A DNA stretch of 64,000 nt from positions 22,627,182-22,691,181 of the forward strand of contig OX439037.1 in the NCBI GenBank assembly GCA_949317995.1. Reading direction: 5' to 3'. Positions 24,229-37,879 of the stretch are shown here, piece by piece. A model generated the notes under the pieces. That model had not been told where the DNA came from, searched no databases, and saw nothing but the letters and a program-made list of their open reading frames with translations. The DNA comes from Acholoe squamosa (lineage: Eukaryota > Annelida > Polychaeta > Phyllodocida > Polynoidae). The translations under genes were made by a program, and so were the position numbers. The stretch's first letter is position 1; each line of letters starts with the position of its first letter.

Positions 24229-26108
24229 CCTTAGGGAGTAGACCAGGTAGTCATTTCTCAAACACTACGGCTAGTCTATTCCCTGTATGGATTGGATGAG
24301 CTACGATGAATAGCCAAATAAATCGGATTTGATTATATAGCCAAATAAAACTTCTTCAAACTCAAAAGTCTGTAGTGTTAAATGACAGACAGTGCTGCAT
24401 TCAGGCATCATAACGATGAAAGGCATAATTCAGAAATGTGCCAAGAGCCATTAACCGTAAGAACAAGTCACTTGCAGTGCACCAGTCCTGCGCCCACGTA
24501 ACATTACTACTGATGAGCATGAAGCATTAAGATTAAATGGTAAACGGGCTAATGGCATGCTAGGTGAAAGATGATACAGTACACAGAAGCACCTTTTGGG
24601 GTCCCTTATTCACATTCTAACTTCTTGAACACAAGGATGAGCCTCTTCAACCATAGATTTCCAGATTCTCAAAGCCCACCATTAAACTTTATTTTGGCTA
24701 AAATGCTTTTCAATTCCTTGGGGTCGATCTCACTTTAAGGGAATCACCTCAGGATTGGCGTGTATCAATATCAATATTCTCTTGGAGCTCATATTGCAAT
24801 GATCCTATAATCACAAATTACAAGGATTTATTTGTGAAAAAAAAAATGAAATGAATATCTACAACAATCGAACATAACTGTAGTTTCAATAGGACTATTT
24901 GAAAATCTGATATTAAGAGTATATCTTTGATAAAGTTTCCCAGCAGTTATATATGTATGTATGTATGAAGAAGTTAATATTCATGGATTCCGTGCATTTT
25001 TAACATTCCTAAACCATAATGAGCTGTATACTTTTGAATGCACTACGGGAATACATCCATATCTTCCCACGTCCATTCGCACCATTTGCTGACCACCTGA
25101 TGGGTGCACATGTTACTTATAGCCATGACCACCCCCAGGCCTTGCTACACCCCCACAATGACCACAGTCCTTGACACACCCCTGGTACTTAGGGCAGCAA
25201 GGAGCTTCAATACACTATGCCCTTTTCTATCTGCAAATTGCTTGAACTGTAAATTCAACACAGGTGTGTAACTCACCAGGGCCTCATTTAGACGCCATGG
25301 TGACCCTATAATATGGCGACCCTCCTCCCAAGCACTGTGTCGATGTATGTATTATGAGGACATAGGGCCACAGACCTGTAACCAACATGCTGTCTTTAAA
25401 GGGTCAATCCGCCTCATGAGTGGGCGGTAGCAGGTGGGTGTGTGGGCACTGATGGTTATAATTAACTGATAACCATGACAGGGGTATCTTCACTTATCTT
25501 GGTAGATACCCCACCTCTAACATAGCTATACACCACAGGAACATTCCACTCCACATTCCTCAATAAACATCTTCCAAACTCTGGTTCCATGGGAGATGGC
25601 CCTTTTGCCATCCATCCCATACTGATTTATCATGGAAGGATGGTCTTATGGAACATGTCGTACCAATTAATAAAGGTGTAGTCCTCCCCCATCCTCCGCC
25701 CCTCCCCCGACCACATCCCACCAACTGTTTAAGATACAAGTTTAACATGGAGAAGAAAAAAGTAAATAAAACCCCCTCTCATCACACCCTATAGTTCTGT
25801 GGGTGCTGTGTAGATTCCTCATGAAATTAATGAACCCTAATTGAGGGTCAAAGGTCAACATTTACGGTTTGTTCTATGTCTATTATAGTCCTAGAACAGG
25901 TCAAGCGCACCAAAGAGGTGGGAGGATTATGTAAAATGGTATAAACTAGTACCACCCCCTTCCCACTCACCTGTCTACATGTGTAGGTACTTAGTCCACT
26001 TAACCCCATCCTTTGTATCTTACACCGCCCCTTGGAGGTCAAGTCAATGTCATGTTACACCCCCACCTCATCCCTTAACTCTCATTAGACCCTGCCCACA
26101 CACCTATA

Positions 26109-26236
26109 GGGGTGCATCCACTGCGACGGATGGACCATCCGTCTCCCTTCATCCGTCATTTTCTCCATAGAAATCAATGATAAATGATACGGATGAAACC
26201 CACGGATGGTCCATCCGTGGGCAGTGGAAGCACCTC
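26109..26236. mobile_element. 128-bp MITE with palindromic arms, TATA duplication
   Basis: Left end GGGGTGCATCCACTGC; inverted right end GAGGTGCTTCCACTGC. Flanked by TATA at 26105-26108 and 26237-26240. Each arm carries its own 17-base palindrome, ACGGATGGACCATCCGT at 26126-26142 and ACGGATGGTCCATCCGT at 26202-26218. Superfamily not assigned. Confidence 0.75.
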
Positions 26237-27071
26237 TATACCTAAAAAATCCCCTAATTACTTGGGGGCATATTATTGTGTGATGATAACATTGTGTCGC
26301 TGTCCTCCGAATTTTTTTTTTTTTACCTTGAAAAAGGGGTTTACCGTTTTGGCTATGATGAAGGATTTTGAGATGAAGCACAATAAGAGTCAACTTTCAA
26401 CTACATGCAGTTTCTTTTTCTTTCCAACTATCAATATCCGGCGCCCAATATCCCAAGTATAAATAGCATCTATCTTGAAAGAGGAAGATTGTTTTTCTTA
26501 TACCCAACCAATTTGGATATTGTGAGGTGTATGCTTCTTTGTACAATAGACAGGAATGGTAACAGAAAAGGCTATGTAAATGTTTGGTTTGGTTTAGTGA
26601 TCGCATGTCTGCTAATCTAACACATCTCCTTACCTTTCTCCCTGCGCCCTGGGGGCCTGCTCGTCATGGACCCATTGTCCGACTGTTTATTAGGCGTTTC
26701 CGGGCTTCTGTCGTCAGGTAACAGTGCCCACCGTGCCCGCTGGGGGTGCCACCTGTAGCGACCTGCGGGAGGCCCTTACCGTCAGGGCCCTCCTGGGTAG
26801 AAGGGCATATACAAAGGCCCTTGTCCAAGGTGTGACCTTACGCCCTCACACCCTCTCAGCTGGGAATCCCCCCGCCCCCAGCCCCCCGGACTGAATAGCA
26901 AACCCTAAAAGTGCTTTTTATTCATCTTAAGGGTTTTTGAAGAGGGGTGGGGATCAGGTTAAATGGGAGGAGTGGGGGTGTAAGGATTTTATATAGTCAA
27001 AGGGGCATTAATTTTAACTTAGCATGGGCTTCTGAAAGGATGCCTCCCATTGCCATATGGCATGTGTAAGT

Positions 27072-27961
27072 GGGTCAGGTCGCCAGAAAGCAGAAGATTT
27101 TGTGTTTTTGGGTCATTTTGGATTGTTATGGCTCTAGAGAAAGAAGTTGCAAATCAATCTTGTCTTACATAGACTCATTTGATAGACAACACGTAGGTCT
27201 ATCAGAAAGATGTAAATTTGTGGTCATCCATCAAAAACTCTTTGACTTTAAATATAGCTTGCCAAAGTGAAAAAAACAGTCAAATTTGTTCTTTTTTATT
27301 TTTTTAATTTTTTACAAGTGTCCTGTATTGAATAAAGAACATCTGGAGTAACCCAAAAATCTTTTTTGTAATGTATATGATCATAGGTATCATTTCCATG
27401 AGGTTTGGACATGTTACTGAGTGAGAATTTTTCATTGTGTGTCTTTGAAAATGGAAATCTGTAATTTGTAACGTCCGGTACCAAAATCTTAATCAGTTAT
27501 AAAACATGGAAAAAATTAATCTTCATAATCTTTGTTATTACCAATATGAAGGGCTTTATTATCCCCTACTTTGGCGAAAAAAATGTGTGTCAAGCAGCCT
27601 TTGTCTCCATGTGAGAGCAGCTTATATGAAATAAATTCTGATAAAAGTACCGGACGTTACGTAACAAATTTTGATCCATCTTTTAAGTGAGGTCAATAAT
27701 AGACATATTGGCCTTGTTATTTCATATGTTTGTTATATATTATGGGACATTCCTATATTCTGAGAACAACTTCAATTACCTCCATATTTCAAACAAGCAA
27801 TGAAAATAGAACCGGATACCCTAAGTCAGTATTTTTTGGTTTCCTGAGCTGAAGGGATGTCCCTTCACAATTGTGTTTAGGTTATATAAAAGTAATTAGA
27901 AAATTAATTTTAAGGGCCCTTCTCAAGGGCAGAATCTTACACTTTCTGACGACCTGACCCA
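27072..27961. mobile_element. About 890-bp inverted-repeat element
   Basis: GGGTCAGGTCGCCAGAAAG near the left end is matched by inverted GGGTCAGGTCGTCAGAAAG at the right end, with pairing continuing weakly (AAGATT.TG). Inside, GTAACGTCCGGTAC (27470-27482 region) is mirrored by GTACCGGACGTTAC (27648-27661 region). No clear target duplication and no coding. Confidence 0.55.
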
Positions 27962-28388
27962 AATATAATTATATGGATTAAACTTCATGGAAGGGTTACA
28001 CTTGCCCTATTCAGGTGTAGGCTCCTAATACTCCTTAATGGATTTGGTCAATGACCCAAAATATCAAATGGTAAAGTAATAGGCTAGTATATCGGGATTA
28101 AAAGGAAGTTCATTCATGGTATTTCCACAATATACATGTACACACGATACACAACACATACATGCATGTTGTACTTGTTTATTACATGACTTTTGTGATT
28201 TTGGATTCTTTTTGTGGATATTCCCATTCTGATACCTGTTGATATTGCATGCCATGATGCATACATCATGACCTTTGTAAGGCATGCTGTTATCCATAGA
28301 TAACAGGCACCCAATGCTGTTATCCATTGATATCAGCACACCTTACATGTCATATGTCACATGTTAAAACCTGAGGAATTTTAATTGC

Positions 28389-28462
28389 CAGAGGTAGGGG
28401 TCAAACCTGCACTCTTCTGACCCCGAATCCAACTTCCTATGCATTGTGCCACAGGGACTGAC
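28389..28462 (-). repeat. tRNA-like unit within repeat copy A
   Basis: On the minus strand GTGGCACAATGCATAGG (A-box region) is followed by GGTTTGACCCC (B box). The matching unit in copy B is at 47447-47515. Confidence 0.5.
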
Positions 28463-28864
28463 AAGAATTGGTGGGTTAGAACCAGGTCTATACAATTCAA
28501 TGATATGATACAAAGCCCAGGGAGGTCACTCACATAGAACTAGTATACATTCAATGTATGAAATTATCCTACAGTCTGGGTTGTGCCCCCCTCCCCCCCC
28601 ATCCTGCCTGCCTCTGTGTCCGCTATGGTAGGCGCTAACACCAGTATCACACCGCGACAACTCTAAGACGCCTGTCCCGATGGCTGCTCTCTGAATGTTA
28701 GGCACAGGTGTTCGCGTCCCGGCCTGAGCCACCTTTTTGGCTCTATAGAAGGTATGGAGCAGTCAGTAGCATGTTGAGGCACAGTCCTGGCATAGAGGTG
28801 ATTTTTTTTTATTGAATTTATTGATATTCTATTGATTATTTATTGACTAATCGTGTAATAAAAT

Positions 28865-28917
28865 AAGTAGTCAATGCCTAACATGGGACTCATCACATGT
28901 TAGGCATTGATTACTTG
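28865..28917. repeat. Terminal inverted repeat/hairpin of copy A
   Basis: AAGTAGTCAATGCCTAACATG pairs, in part, with CATGTTAGGCATTGATTACTT around a short loop. The equivalent in copy B has a longer stem. Confidence 0.75.
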
Positions 28918-29109
28918 TTCACTATGATAGTTTATCTCACGATTTTGGCTTGGACAGTGCTTTTTTGGTCATAACTCCCGTGCATTATCAGGCCATAATC
29001 CTACTCTGGCACCTTTTGTTCGTCTTCAAGAAGGCGCTGGTTTCAACCTGGACACGTTAATAAATGAGAGAAGTATACAAAGTCATCCTCTCCATACATT
29101 TCCAGTTAA

Positions 29110-29185
29110 AACCGTCCAGGGTGCTATGGGGAATCGTACCCCAGCCGCTGTGGCAATAGACAGACTCTATCCACTACTCCATGCA
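29110..29185 (-). repeat. Degenerate tRNA-like sequence (minus)
   Basis: Minus strand: TGGAGTAGTGGATAG (29167-29181) then GGTACGATTCC (29130-29140), with A/B-box spacing typical of tRNA. The stems are not convincing, so it is a SINE head or pseudogene. Confidence 0.5.
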
Positions 29186-29751
29186 GAACGGTACTAGAAA
29201 CCAATGTTTATGAAGGATTTGAATAAATTGTCCGAGATACCTGGGGCCTTGCACACATTTTTTATGTAGAATCCAATGGTGGCATGTCGATACTAGGCCA
29301 AAGTCTAGGACAAGTAGACCCTTACCCAAAATGTGCAAACATAGGGCCTAATCTTAGAGACGATAACAAACCACTACTTAGTAATGCAAAGAAAACCCAA
29401 AGAAGCATCCCCTTAATGCGACTCCGCATTCCTCTGTCATCAACGACCCCTAAACAACCCCCTAAACCCCTGTCAATGGAGCTCGCACTTCTCCCATGAT
29501 TGCCCATTATGAGCTAATGTGCGCCAGTAGATAGAGGCGCCGATCAGCGCCCCATTTCCGGTTGGCGTTTTGTTATTGTTGTTGTTTTGAATGACCATTG
29601 TAAACAAGAGAGTGGACAGTGGATTTACAATAGACCGCCCGCTGTCGCTCGCCATTCGAGGAATGCAGCATCCAGATTCCTTTTGTGAATGACCTTCACA
29701 TTCCTGTCCGTTTATCCCCTCCGGCGACGGCGCATGCGTGGGTGGCATTGG

Positions 29752-29765
29752 TCGGCAGGGGGCAG
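29752..29765 (+). promoter_or_regulatory. CTCF-like site (12 of 14 consensus)
   Basis: tcggcagggggcag against the bilaterian CTCF core CCASYAGRKGGCRS; the ten 3' positions all fit. It lies in a GC-richer patch (29.5-30.0 kb) that also holds a GCAGACGAC copy. Confidence 0.4.
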
Positions 29766-29924
29766 CAGTGGTGGCCTCTAATTAGACGCGGCTTGACCAT
29801 CTAACAAGATGGATGGACTGTCTGCACACAAAGCTCTCTCCAGCCAATTCCTGATTCTTACCTGCCTTGCTGACCGCCCAGCCAGCCGCCTTCTGCGTCT
29901 CGGCGCCAACTTCTCTTCTCTAAA

Positions 29925-29933
29925 GCAGACGAC
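29925..29933 (+). promoter_or_regulatory. GCAGACGAC motif, copy 2
   Basis: Context TAAAGCAGACGACTTTGAC. TGACCTTCACATTCC lies about 230 bases upstream. Confidence 0.4.
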
Positions 29934-31770
29934 TTTGACTTTTCATTACGACATCCTGGCCGAATGACGGCAACACGTGACGCAATAGCGTTAATTTGAT
30001 TGGCTCGGTCATAAGGTACGCTGAAGAGTTCTTTGAGGTATTAGGGTTTAGGGATTGAGGATGGGGTTTCACCTTTGCAGGTGGTTGAGCCTTAGGCTAT
30101 TGAGAGAGAATGATGGCAGGAAGGAAGGAAACAGGGGGAGGGGCAGCCCCAAGAGGACATCTAGCTTCATTTGATGACATCTCGTTAACACATTGAGACT
30201 GACAGAAACAGCGGACACGTGTTCAGTCAACAACGACAAAAAAGTAGACCGTGAAGTTAAACGGCCACTAGGCATAGAAGTCCTCGCCCTTTGTGAAATC
30301 GAACCTCTTTCTTTTTAGACACCTTTGGAAATGACACCTTAGCTCGAGGACCCATGATGATCTTTTGTCTCCCAAGCACCAGCGCTAGCCTACTCTGGGT
30401 TAGCGCTAGGACATCGTTTCTTGTATTGATTGCCATTATAGCCAAATTCACAATCAATTAGCCAAATACTTTCACTTTTAAGACTCAGGCCACTGTACTG
30501 GACAAATCCCATTCATACATGACAGCTAATCCGTATTTAGCTATATAGGTATTTCAGTGGTCTTATTTTAACACTAAAACCCTTAAGTTCACGTGCATCT
30601 AACATTAGAAATAGAAAAATGCAGAAATACATATACACGTATCTTAATTGCACCTTCATATCGTTTGCCGTCTGATGGCTATCATCCATCACAATTATCT
30701 AATTTGTTGTTTCGTGAAGGTCTTTGTGGACTAACTTCCTCTGATTCATACAACAGTCAATTTCCCATTGTCAAAAAGGATAAAAACTCAAAGAGTATCA
30801 GAACCTGTCAAGTAGGGCCTTCTGCACTTATAACGGTTATATCCCCATCCCTCTCTGCCCCTGTGGGATATGAGGTGGCAGTAAATAGATAATACCTGTG
30901 CAGAACTATGTAATCGGCTCAGCAGTACAAACACCTTTCTGTCCAACCACGTCCTGTCCCTGAAAGGAAATCCCCATCCCCCACTCACTTTGTAGTGTCT
31001 TAGAAATATAAATATACAAACTAGAACGCACATAGAGGCATCGCCTATATGGAACGCCCACTTAATGGTGCCTCTGGGGGGCGCCACAAGTCGTTTCCGC
31101 TAATTAATTAGTTTAAGGAGTTTAGCAGGTTGTCGGTGAGCCTGCTTGGTGAAAGGAAGGTGCTGTTCCTTCTCTTCCTCCCTCCCGTGGACGCATAAAA
31201 GGAGGTCCCTCAATGCCCAGCGTCTTCACACTTAATTATCGCCCACTTCCGGGTGGTCTAACCAAAGTTTCCGCCCCTGTACCGCTTCAAGCGGGCTCTG
31301 AACCAACTGTATAGCACCTCGGCGGAATTATCAATGCTAGATTAAAGGTTCCGTCGCAATATCGAAGTGATGATGCACCGTGAATATGGCAAAGTTGCCT
31401 AATACGGTAGGTACATTTATATGAAACTAATTAAAATGTTTCATTTCTTGACGTTGTGAACTGATGACCAGACCTGTGGGGAGCCAGACAGTAAACCCCG
31501 GCAGTAAACCTATACGAATCAATGTGAAGATTGATTAACCTTAAAAAAAGTGAAATGCCACCTCTAATAAGTAGGCTACATAATGAACATGTTAGTTGGA
31601 CGAGAAGCAGGGACGAGAAGCCAAAGGCCAGGACCATAATTAAAGACAAATGAATATCTTACATGTGGCTTGGTAGTAATGTTAACCTTTCGGTTTAATC
31701 CATTTTAGGGCGCATTGTGTAATAATGTGTTGTTCCCAATTGTTGCATTGATGCATGGATGCAGTAGTCT
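29934..31770. other. Intergenic, GC-richer patches, no gene seen
   Basis: No repeat family recognised. A CTCF-like core lies at 31071-31084 (cctctggggggcgc, 12 of 14 consensus positions). Candidate regulatory DNA, by inference only. Confidence 0.35.
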
Positions 31771-31778
31771 ACTTTAAT

Positions 31779-32302
31779 CCCGGGGGGGGGGGCACTCCAT
31801 ATATATTCTATAGTAACCATGTGTGTACATCACTGTTGACTTGGTAGCCCTTATAGAGGGGCAATTTTCGAGAAATATATACCCCTTTTGGCGGGATACA
31901 CCAGTGAAATCTCCCTTATTTTCTCTAGTTTTTAAAATTGCACCCCTTTGATGGGAAACCTTTAAAAAAAATGGCAAAAAAGTATACCCCCAATTTACAA
32001 CTCACTCTAAAATTGTGAAAAATTGGGACCCTTTCGAAGGGAAAATTTTCCACAAAACCAACCCCTTTTACTGCAACTTTTAAGAATTTTCCAAGAGAAT
32101 TCCTCCTTGAAATTGATACCCGTTTTAGCCCAAAATGTCCAAAAATAGGCCCCTTATATAAAGAGGATCCTGCAGGATCCGTTCATAGTGCCCCCACCTA
32201 GAGAATCCTAGATCCGCCACTGTAATGAGGGCGGTGATGAAAAATAACTTCTTTTATTGGCACATGCATGGTTGCCATAATTCCAGGAGTGCCCCCCCCG
32301 GG
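31779..32302. mobile_element. 524-bp non-autonomous hAT-like element with G-run termini
   Basis: The left end CCCGGGGGGGGGGGCACTCC and inverted right end CCCGGGGGGGGCACTCC are flanked by an exact 8-bp duplication ACTTTAAT (31771-31778 and 32303-32310). The 8-bp size points to hAT (or P/Merlin). The interior is a degenerate series of ACCCCTTTT-like words and has no transposase. A 16-bp palindrome GGATCCTGCAGGATCC lies at 32164-32179, and the hAT-type terminal word CTAGATCCGCCACTG at 32208-32222 suggests a nested remnant. Confidence 0.8.
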
Positions 32303-34501
<2,199 letters not shown>

Positions 34502-35402
34502 CCCATTACGCCCCCTACCGCTTTCTACTATTTCAGGTAAGCAGGCGACGATGAGAATATCCATACATGTACAGGAAGTCATTTCTCAGATGCTAAGTTT
34601 TTGACACTCTCAAATCGTACCAAGCTGACCTGGATCGGAATGGTATTCTTGGGCACACAGGGTCAATCACTAAGAGTGGGGCAGATATAGAGGGGAAAGC
34701 AATGCACCTGAATAGGCAATCGTAGGTAATACATGATCACCCAGGGTCAATCACTACGATTGCACGGGATCGTAGGGGTGGTTGAAATCAGAGGGAGAGG
34801 GGTAGGATCGTAGCGTTTGAGAAATGGCTAGCTGGTATACTTCATTGTATACCTGTCGTATTATTTGCAAAATCTTATGCAACATTTAACAGCAGATTGA
34901 GATTTGAATTAGGTATATGCATGTGCACTAAGACGGTGTTAATTTAGCCACAAACGTGCGATATCTGTTGCTAGTGCACACGAAAATGGCCTGCGGGAAT
35001 TCGTTGGTAAAATTGAACTGCCTCACCGCGGGTGAATCCTTGGCGAAGAAAGAATTTTAAACGACCGGCATCAAATTTCACGTTCCACCGAGGGAGGCAC
35101 GAGGCATGCCATCCTTTATATGTAAAGAATGCAGCCTTAAATAGTTGAAGTACTTCAGAGACAAGATACCTGTGTGTATTTTTATATTGGATGGAAGGAA
35201 GGGAACAAGACTATGTTTGTGTTGCGAAGTGGATCTTTGTGTTCAACATTTTTAGTTGTGATGAAAAATTAAATGGTTGAAAATGCTTGAGATATTTTAA
35301 GGAACGAGTGAAATATAGGGATAATATAAAAAGTTATTTCAATATTTTTATATGTAGTACAACTAAAATTATAAAACCACCACTGATATTCATATTTTCT
35401 GT

Positions 35403-35600
35403 GTCTATAGTATGGCCCGTTTAAGTGGCGGGGTCTCAAATGAGCCCCGGTCTCGAATAGGCGCCAGGGTAAGAGGGTACTGAAATTAATTTTAAGCACT
35501 AAAAGCAGTATTCAAATAAGCGCCTGTCTCGTATAAGCGCCGGGGGTACAGTGGGATTGAAATCATTGAGCACCCGGGCGCTTATACTAAGTTATAGGGT
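35403..35600. repeat. Degenerate interspersed repeat with TAAGCGCC words
   Basis: aggcgccagg, aagcgcctgtctcg, taagcgccggggg and gggcgcttatactaa occur within 200 bases in both orientations. This resembles a decayed MITE, but no clean ends or target duplication were found. Confidence 0.4.
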
Positions 35601-35856
35601 TCACCTGAGATATTATTAACCAATCAGATGATTCCTTGTATTCACTGCAGAATTTTTTGGGTACATTATGTAACACCCGGTACCCATCATGCTGGTTGTT
35701 ATCAGTGCTTATCAGATTCTAGCCAGGTGCCAGATCAAGCAATGGCCGCTCCACTAGGTCTCACCACTAAGCCCTATACGGGCCACTACGTAGGTACAGC
35801 TCACATGTAATAGTGTCTTCTCTCAATGTCTCAGTCATGTGCTCTCTACATTTCAG

Positions 35857-36050
35857 ATCGTGTTTACTCCTGATGCTCATGATGTGGAGTCGGTGTATAC
35901 AACATATGGAGTCTCATTTACTCAGGGTTGACACGCTACATCAACCAGGGTAACCAGACCCTACTATACACTGCTGATTTAGCCACCCAACAATGCCTGA
36001 GCAGCTCTGAGTCCTTCCTTAGGCATGTAGGGAGCAGCTCGGGTCCATAG
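35857..36050 (+). pseudogene. Decayed exon-like segment, unidentified
   Basis: A good acceptor (gctctctacatttcag) ends at 35856. The frame after it starts IVFTPDAHDVESVY. The frame then shifts by two bases (an extra TA near 35899) into NIWSLIYSGLTRYINQGNQ and on through LYTADLATQQCLSS to a TAG at 36048. The switch mid-exon with coding-like sequence on both sides suggests a host pseudogene, or a sequencing error in a real exon. I do not recognise the protein. Confidence 0.4.
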
Positions 36051-36127
36051 GAGCGCTTATCTATAGGATTAACCAATTGAGGGCCGCAGGATGCATTGTG
36101 CACATTAGCTATCAGGATAATGCAGTC

Positions 36128-36240
36128 CTGGCAAGTAACTCGTCAGTGCTACATTCATGCTTCAGAAGGATTGGCATGATGCAGCAATGCAGTGCTGGCA
36201 AGTGCGCTCTCCAGTACTACATTTGCTGCATCGCACAGAC
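36128..36240. repeat. Palindromic CGAGT/ACTCG family repeat
   Basis: CCTGGCAAGTAACTCGTCAG then GCTACATTCATGC, followed by a second unit GTGCTGGCAAGTGCGC. These match the consensus described in the findings. Confidence 0.6.
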
Positions 36241-36335
36241 CAAGGAACATGGACTTTAACGCACTATGTGTTCTATATAGATTTTAAAGGAACCTGACCC
36301 ATGTCATGACTGTTTTATAGCTTCTCACTCCACAG

Positions 36336-36562
36336 GTGTCACACTAGTGGGAGGAGCAGATATCTCCGATAAAGCCCAATTATAGATAAAAGCCATCCAG
36401 TACCTGCTGTGTCAAATTACTGCTGTACTTGGACCAAAGACGCTATGTACAAGAGGCATCTTGTATACTCGTTGGCTTGACTTCATACTGCCTTTATCTG
36501 TGGATATACAGTCATGTTCAATGTATAGAGACGCCTGTATTATACATAAAGAGAAATATCAG
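36336..36562 (+). pseudogene. Second decayed exon-like segment, unidentified
   Basis: Acceptor cttctcactccacag ends at 36335. The frame reads VTLVGGADISDKAQL, a single in-frame TAG (36384-36386 region), then IKAIQYLLCQITAVLGPKTL and onward to a TGA at 36563. Amphipathic, protein-like sequence on both sides of one stop suggests a pseudogene exon belonging with the segment at 35857. Function unknown. Confidence 0.4.
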
Positions 36563-36612
36563 TGACTTCCCCCCCCCCCCACGCGACACCACTCCGCCAA
36601 CTCCCACTCAAC

Positions 36613-36650
36613 GAGTAACTCGCCGAGCCCTGGCGAGTTACTTGTGTTGC
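36613..36650. repeat. Palindromic CGAGT/ACTCG family repeat
   Basis: ACGAGTAACTCGCCGAGCCC followed by TGGCGAGTTACTTGTG, a clear inverted pair of the family core. A further piece is at 37671-37687 (ACGAGTAACTCGCCGAG). Confidence 0.65.
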
Positions 36651-37879
36651 ATTATAACATGCCGACAGCAAGGCTTGGTTCAATTAGGAACCCGCATATT
36701 TTCCAAGGGTGAAAGTAGCTCATTTGGTATGTGTTTTGGTGAAGTCAATTAGTAGGTCTAGATTTATACATCAAAGCAGCTCACGTGTTAGATGTGTTGT
36801 ACTTTAATATTGTTGTGGTTTACAGGGGTTATGACCTGCTCGGAACAAAAACAGGTACATGTAAAAGAATATACAGTAGAAAAAAAACTAAAATCCCAGG
36901 GCTGAATCTACATTTAGCTCATGACGGGTGGTCCTGAGCAGAAGTCAACCGTGCTAGTGTTTTGGACGGGTTCCGCCCGAAAATGTCCTTGCTATACTTC
37001 ATCCACACCTTAAGGCGGAAAAAGAGAGTATGTAGTATGTAAAGAATTTATGTCACTACGTAGAATATAACACCTTTGACTGTTAGTCAAGGGGTTAACA
37101 CATTGTATACATGGAATCTAATATTTGGGCGTATCTACACTCTCAGCCCGCCTTGTAAATAGGCAGTACATACCGCAGTAGCACATACACCAGATCCCCA
37201 ATCAAGTCAATGGGTTTTGACTCTCCCTGTAGTCCCCAATAATAAGCTCTCTACTGTAAAAGTGATGCGCTGGGCTGACAGTGTACATTGCATAATAAGC
37301 ATATCAGTCTAGCTTCAGATGTTCTTCCGTATTCAGCCAATGCAACTTAAATCAGGATACAGTATAGAGATTCCACCACACCCGTTGTGTATGAGGGCGG
37401 TAGCTTCCATCCCACCCACAATCAGACAACCCCGCCCCCTCCACCCCCCCCCCCCCACGGTATGTGTCATGAAGGTGACAAGGTGGGTCTGTTCTCCACA
37501 CGTGACCTCCAGGTGAAATACACCCAGGAGGGAAATGAAGGAATGTGAGGTTCTATTAGGTGCCAACTTACTCTTATTGAATACCCATCACAAATAGCAC
37601 CGGCAAGAGTCACTTTGTCGTAGAGTCATTGTAAATTTCCCCATGTATTTCATTGTGGATGTGACCCCAACGAGTAACTCGCCGAGCAGGGGTATGTTAC
37701 TCAAATCCTCACCGTGCACACAAAATGAATCTAGGAGCTGCTGCATGGTCTTTCAGTGGTTATGGTCTTGGTGGTCGCAGGTAAACCATTATCTCTCATC
37801 TTGCACTCGGAGTAGGCTCATAGCCATTACATCAAGGGCTAGAACTGGATCTAGAAATCGGGTGAGAGAATGAAGCTAT

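Larger units (their letters stand above)
23681..27070. other. Intergenic, no gene seen
   Basis: Contains an (AT)n run at 24161-24227 and the MITE at 26109-26236. A nuclear-receptor DR1-like word GGGTCAAAGGTCA lies at about 25845-25857. At 23755-23800 and 23875-23920 a segment is duplicated (gccaatttt, ttggcaa, then attctt), suggesting an old tandem duplication of about 120 bp. Otherwise unremarkable. Confidence 0.45.
28209..28925. repeat. Interspersed repeat, copy A (tRNA-like parts plus terminal hairpin)
   Basis: Aligns by eye with 47265-48229. Shared landmarks in order are a ggatattcccatt start, a 5' hairpin around GTTATCCAT.GATAAC, minus-strand tRNA-like boxes (28389-28462), gatacaaagccc.gg, a B-box-like TTCGCGTCCC or TCGAATCCC, ttattgatattctattgatt, a 3' inverted repeat at 28865-28917, and cttgttcacta. 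The real ends are uncertain. A composite SINE-like or Helitron-like origin is possible. Confidence 0.6.
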
